Source of the DNA: Bacillota bacterium
Lineage (GTDB): Bacteria; Bacillota; Clostridia; Lachnospirales; Lachnospiraceae
DNA: 9,543 bases
NCBI GenBank assembly: GCA_023392615.1
Contig: JAEVYT010000027.1
Coordinates: 1 to 9,543 of the forward strand
Reading direction: 5' to 3'
Shown: positions 6,940-9,543 of the stretch, piece by piece
Layout: each line of letters begins with the position of its first letter
Numbering within the stretch: position 1 is the first letter of the stretch
Notes under the pieces: generated by a model
Database searches by the model: none
Told to the model about the DNA's origin: nothing
Seen by the model: the letters and a program-made list of their open reading frames with translations, nothing else
Position numbers and translations under genes: made by a program

Positions 6940-7503
6940 ATGTTTAATGTTATATATGATCCTTCTTATGATTATGGAATACCTACTCTTGATGGAGAGG
7001 AGTGTTCTATAGTTATTTCTTCAGACGATAATGCAAGCTGTAAATTAGTATATGATATCATTGCAAAGATATTCTGTATAAATGAATTGGTATTTAAGGC
7101 ATCAGGTTTGCCAGATAATATTACTGGGGTTTTAGAGTTGATTCGTGATTGTAGCCCTGTATATTTTGAAGGAGATAGAAAAAAAATAATTGTAAAAAAT
7201 CAACCAGAAGTATATGCAAAGATATCTGATAAAAAAGTTTTAAGTGCAATATTAGATGATTGGGTCAGTACTATATATGAAAGAAGGTTTTTATATTTCC
7301 CTAGAGAAGGACAAATCAACTATCTTTGTGATATATTAGAAAAAAATATTTATTTAGATTCAAATAATATCTTAAGTACATGGACATATTTGGATTGCTT
7401 GATTGAAAATTCACCTGATGCTCCTAATCATAATTCATTTGTTTTGACTTTTAGAAAAGATTATTTTAATCAGATTAATGAGTTTTTAGGTGAACTGATT
7501 TAA
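6940..7503 (+). CDS. unrecognised soluble protein, putative immunity protein for module 4
   Basis: I choose the ATG at 6940 (187 residues) rather than the in-frame ATG at 6904, because GGGGGGA lies about 7 bases upstream of 6940 while 6904 has no ribosome site. The protein is acidic, has no signal peptide or membrane segment, and starts MFNVIYDPSYDYGIPTLDG. It contains GVLELIRDCSPVYFEGDRKK, a DDW motif (SAILDDWVSTIYERRF) and a C-terminal SFVLTFRKDYFNQINEFLG. I cannot name a family. Position after an Rhs tip, size and acidity are typical of cytoplasmic immunity proteins that bind a nuclease or other cytosolic toxin, so that is my best inference. The matching toxin is missing or reduced to a stub. 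Confidence 0.65.
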   Translation: MFNVIYDPSYDYGIPTLDGEECSIVISSDDNASCKLVYDIIAKIFCINELVFKASGLPDNITGVLELIRDCSPVYFEGDRKKIIVKNQPEVYAKISDKKVLSAILDDWVSTIYERRFLYFPREGQINYLCDILEKNIYLDSNNILSTWTYLDCLIENSPDAPNHNSFVLTFRKDYFNQINEFLGELI

Positions 7504-7726
7504 CGAACAAAATATGTCATTTGAAAATTATACATTTAAATATAATATGATATCTTTGGCTTCAAAGATATATCCATTTTCTGATATTTGCTACAGAAAG
7601 TGGAGTAAGCTGGCAATCTTGGATGTACAAAGTGTAGCCACATACAAGATTTTAGGGGTTTCAGGGAAGTTTACACCTGACAAGTTGTGAAAGAGGCAGA
7701 GATGTTTCTTTTGCGTAACTTGCCGT
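7504..7726. other. gap, possibly holding decayed IS110 sequence on the minus strand
   Basis: No intact gene is visible. On the minus strand, downstream of the IS110 remnant, broken frames such as KIASLLHFL and QISENGYIFEAKDI loosely resemble the middle part of IS110 transposases. They are too damaged to call with confidence. Confidence 0.25.
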
Positions 7727-8192
7727 TCAACACGCTTGAAATTTAGAGATATGGATTTGAAAACGCTTGTTCGAGACGATAAAATTTTGACGGAAGCGAC
7801 AGAGGTTTTTTAATTGCAAAGAATCATAATCACGTTCTGAAAACAGACGATAGTGATTTAGAGTTAAAGCTTTAATAATGAGATAAGTATCCACCGAATC
7901 CGTCTTAGTCTTACGAATGGTAGATTTCCTTAGAGAGGAAATCTGAATAGGATTGATAATACAAATCTGAAATCCCCTTGTGAAAAGAAAGTTGGTAAGG
8001 TTTTCTGCATAATGGGAAGTAGATTCCATACCAATGTACAGATCTTCTTTAGAATAGGAATCTAAATGCTTCAGCAATTTTTGAAATCCATTATGATCAT
8101 TAGTCAAATGGTCTAACAAGGATTTCACCTTCCGAATTTATGACGGATGCATAGTGTTTTTGTTTGGCGATATTAATGCCAACGTAAATCAT
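7727..8192 (-). pseudogene. IS110-family transposase remnant (N-terminal DEDD domain)
   Basis: Reading leftwards from an ATG at 8192, the frame gives MIYVGINIAKQKHYASVINS and GEILVRPF and then hits a stop. The neighbouring frame continues with TNDHNGFQKLLKHLDSYS, LYIGMESTSHYAENLTNFL, IINPIQISSLRKSTIRKTKT and DSVDTYLI. This is the N-terminal RuvC-like DEDD domain of IS110 transposases, including the Glu in GMEST and the Asp pair in KTDSVD. The usual first catalytic Asp (GIDVAK) is Asn here (GINIAK). It stops at 7727 after about 155 residues where the family normally has 300-400, and the C-terminal Transposase_20 domain is absent. Frameshift, catalytic substitution and truncation together mark it as dead. 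Confidence 0.85.
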
Positions 8193-8411
8193 TAGATCAA
8201 CGACTTAGTAAATAATCACTGCGTTTGTCCACCTAGTTTTATCATCATAGACTTGCGAGACATGAAAGTTCAAAGATTTATCCAACTATAAATGATTTAG
8301 ATAAAACTGTGGCAATACACTCCTAGAAATAGTCAAAGCTATAGGGAAATATGAAAAGTCCACAGTGTTACTATTGATTATAACAAAGTTGAAATGGAAA
8401 GGAGAGCATAG
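8193..8411. other. IS110 upstream flank and module 5 left junction
   Basis: No gene start is visible. The part next to the transposase start (about 8193-8290) lies where IS110 elements carry their left end and, in characterised members, a bridge RNA; whether any of that survives here cannot be told by eye. Further right, a start-less open stretch at 8305-8427 (LLEIVKAIGKYEKSTVLLLI) runs into the next gene's start and could be the last piece of a lost toxin tip. Confidence 0.3.
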
Positions 8412-8732
8412 ATGTATTTGGTACTAAATACATCAGACAAGGATAATATGATTTATTTTATTATATCACAAGCAGTTTTTGCAGTTATTATTGCATTGGA
8501 AACACTTCTTTATAATTTATTTGGTAGCAAAAACAAAATAATATCATTTTCGCTTTTTGGATTTTTAATTGTATCTATTGGTGTGATGGCTTTAATGCAT
8601 GGTTTTACAAGAGGACAATATGATTTAAATAAAAAACAAGTGTTTGTAATTGATGTATTTGCATGTGTTGTATATGTAGGAGTATTATTGTTAGGTGACA
8701 TATTCATAAAAAACCTTATCAAATTTCATTAA
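8412..8732 (+). CDS. three-segment membrane protein, putative orphan immunity protein (module 5)
   Basis: This 106-residue protein has a strong ribosome site (GGAG at 8401-8404, seven bases before the ATG). It has hydrophobic segments at about residues 13-37, 42-64 and 78-99, with basic loops (GSKNK, DLNKKQ). It is predicted to be an integral membrane protein, and I recognise no family. It resembles the other membrane-type immunity candidates in size and in its position just before a new toxin fragment, but no Rhs core or intact tip lies upstream. It is best explained as an immunity gene left behind after its toxin was lost. An unrelated small membrane protein is possible. Confidence 0.6.
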   Translation: MYLVLNTSDKDNMIYFIISQAVFAVIIALETLLYNLFGSKNKIISFSLFGFLIVSIGVMALMHGFTRGQYDLNKKQVFVIDVFACVVYVGVLLLGDIFIKNLIKFH

Positions 8733-9031
8733 AAAATTTTTCTCATTTTGCATTAGGCGAAGCACTATCTGCATTAAGTGGATACTGCAAGAAATTAGCA
8801 TCAAAGTATACTGAAAAAAGAGCAGCTATAATGTTTGCTGAATCTGTAAAAAAGACATTATTGAAAAAGGCGGTTAGTGCAAAAATAGCCAGTCTTGCCT
8901 TTAAAGTAGTTAAAGGTGCATTCACAGTGCTAACATGGTTTTTGGATCCAGGAGGATACCTTTTTGACTTGATAGATAGCCATGATAAAGTCCCTAATAA
9001 TAAGTATATTGATTGGCCGGTGAAATTTTAA
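8732..9031 (+). pseudogene. coreless C-terminal Rhs-type toxin fragment (module 6)
   Basis: The frame is open from 8699, but sequence unlike the preceding gene starts near 8732 and there is no credible start; the ATG at 8831 lacks a ribosome site. It reads NFSHFALGEALSALSGYCKK, then KRAAIMFAESVKKTLLKKAV, a hydrophobic segment (IASLAFKVVKGAFTVLTWFL) and DPGGYLFDLIDSHDKVPNNK, ending WPVKF. The amphipathic, Ala/Lys-rich style resembles the module 3 tip, but there is no Rhs core. It appears to be the tail of a tip whose 5' part was deleted and joined to the end of the module 5 gene. The stop TAA (9029-9031) shares its last A with the ATG of the next frame. Confidence 0.5.
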
Positions 9032-9220
9032 TGAGGAAATATAAAAATATTAATCTATACTGCAATAGAAGCAGTAATAAGTTTTATTGTAATATTATGT
9101 TTAACCCAAATTGTTAATAAACCTTTTGTTACTGCGATTCCTATTATTATTGGACAGAATTTGGGTTTTCTCGTTGTTAAGATTAGACAAGAACGAAATA
9201 GAAGTAAACAAGAAAAGTAA
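9031..9220 (+). pseudogene. two-segment membrane protein, frameshifted, putative immunity protein for module 6
   Basis: The ATG at 9031 overlaps the toxin-fragment stop (TAATG), a typical translational-coupling arrangement. As written it gives only MRKYKNINLYCN and stops after 28 codons. Dropping one A from the five-A run at 9043-9047 gives about 62 residues: MRKYKILIYTAIEAVISFIV, then ILCLTQIVNKPFVTAIPIII, then GQNLGFLVVKIRQERNRSKQ. That is two membrane segments and a basic tail ending at 9220. The repaired product matches the other small membrane immunity candidates. The indel may be a real inactivating mutation or an assembly error in a homopolymer. Confidence 0.55.
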
Positions 9221-9313
9221 AATAAATATGCCGATAAGAAAGGTATTCTGTATAATTATCTGAAATTATTGTATGGCATTTAAAAGTATAAAAGATGATT
9301 TTACATGCATGGG

Positions 9314-9347
9314 GCGCTGTTTACATAAATAAGCAGCGCTCGTTTTT
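9314..9347 (+). terminator. rho-independent terminator
   Basis: GCGCTG at 9314-9319 pairs with CAGCGC at 9334-9339. The stem extends through TTTA/TAAG (one G-U pair) to ten pairs with a six-base loop, and five Ts follow at 9343-9347. It lies downstream of the last toxin/immunity pair and would end transcription of the array. Confidence 0.8.
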
Positions 9348-9399
9348 GTATATGCTTTTGAGAGAAGCTACCGACAAACCGTAAGAGGTCTACATCTGA

Positions 9400-9543
9400 G
9401 TGTTTACTACTTTTTCGACAGGTTCCAGTAAAGTGTATACAAAGACATATACACCAGATGCAAATGGTAATCCAACTGAAACAAAAGTTGCAAATGGTGA
9501 CACAACAATATTAGATACAAATAGTGTCTATAAATCCAATGGG
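9400..9543 (+). CDS. start of a further repeat-rich frame, possibly Rhs-related (partial)
   Basis: The frame is open from 9400 to the window end. The GTG at 9400 has no ribosome site, so the real sequence probably begins at a joint near 9424. It reads SSKVYTKTYTPDANGNPTET, KVANGDTTILDTN and SVYKSNG. The Asp-Ala-Asn-Gly-Asn pattern and Thr/Asn-rich composition resemble spacer or YD-type repeats of Rhs proteins, but no diagnostic core motif is reached. It could be the beginning of another orphan Rhs segment or of a different cell-surface protein. Confidence 0.4.
   Translation, partial: MFTTFSTGSSKVYTKTYTPDANGNPTETKVANGDTTILDTNSVYKSNG

Noticed and set aside
7521..7546. TTGAAA and TATAAT as a promoter
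   Set aside because: The spacer is only 14 bases, and such matches are common by chance in DNA this AT-rich.
8510..8722. 70-codon minus-strand open frame
   Set aside because: It is the antisense of the membrane-protein gene at 8412-8732, which has a strong ribosome site and sensible topology.
8743..8925. 60-codon minus-strand open frame
   Set aside because: It is antisense to the toxin fragment at 8732-9031, has no ribosome site and shows no family resemblance.
1..9543. CRISPR array, tRNA or rRNA genes
   Set aside because: The only repeats are long Rhs core segments; no short regularly spaced repeats and no RNA-gene hallmarks are visible.

Overview
The window is AT-rich DNA with codon use typical of a low-GC Firmicute. 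The repeated Rhs (YD-repeat) core segments look like those of gut Clostridia, probably Lachnospiraceae; that assignment is inferred from protein style alone. Apart from degraded transposase genes, almost everything belongs to one theme. It is a tandem, same-strand array of Rhs C-terminal 'tips' (toxin modules), each following a piece of conserved Rhs core and usually followed by a small gene in the position of an immunity gene.

Layout, left to right. Module 1 (1-1594) is the 3' end of an Rhs gene entering from the left, with a tip carrying a JAMM/DUF4329-like metallopeptidase motif and a lipoprotein partner. Module 2 (about 1629-3523) has an Rhs core fragment, a very hydrophobic tip and a four-segment membrane protein. 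A decayed IS256-family element (3758-4491) follows, itself interrupted by a 201-bp foreign segment and cut off at its right end exactly where Rhs sequence resumes. Module 3 (4493-6062) is an Rhs core plus a hydrophobic tip that is out of frame because of one extra T, with a small membrane-anchored partner. Module 4 (6242-7503) is a short Rhs core fragment with a stub tip, followed by an unrecognised 187-aa soluble protein. A minus-strand IS110-family transposase remnant (7727-8192) comes next. Module 5 is only a small membrane protein (8412-8732), a likely immunity gene without a recognisable toxin. Module 6 is a coreless hydrophobic toxin tail (8732-9031) whose stop overlaps the start of a frameshifted two-segment membrane protein (9031-9220). 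A rho-independent terminator (9314-9347) closes the run, and another repeat-rich reading frame starts near 9400 and leaves the window.

How it probably works (inference from known rhs loci): module 1 would be the tip currently attached to a full-length Rhs protein. The downstream units are displaced 'orphan' tips kept with their immunity genes. The shared core (INPMRYRGYYLD to the NADE/NLFAYC region) provides homology through which tips can be exchanged or lost by recombination. Insertion sequences and single-base indels show that the array is both shuffled and decaying. Three of the tips are rich in membrane-spanning or amphipathic sequence and face membrane-protein partners, so membrane damage is a reasonable guess for their mode of action.
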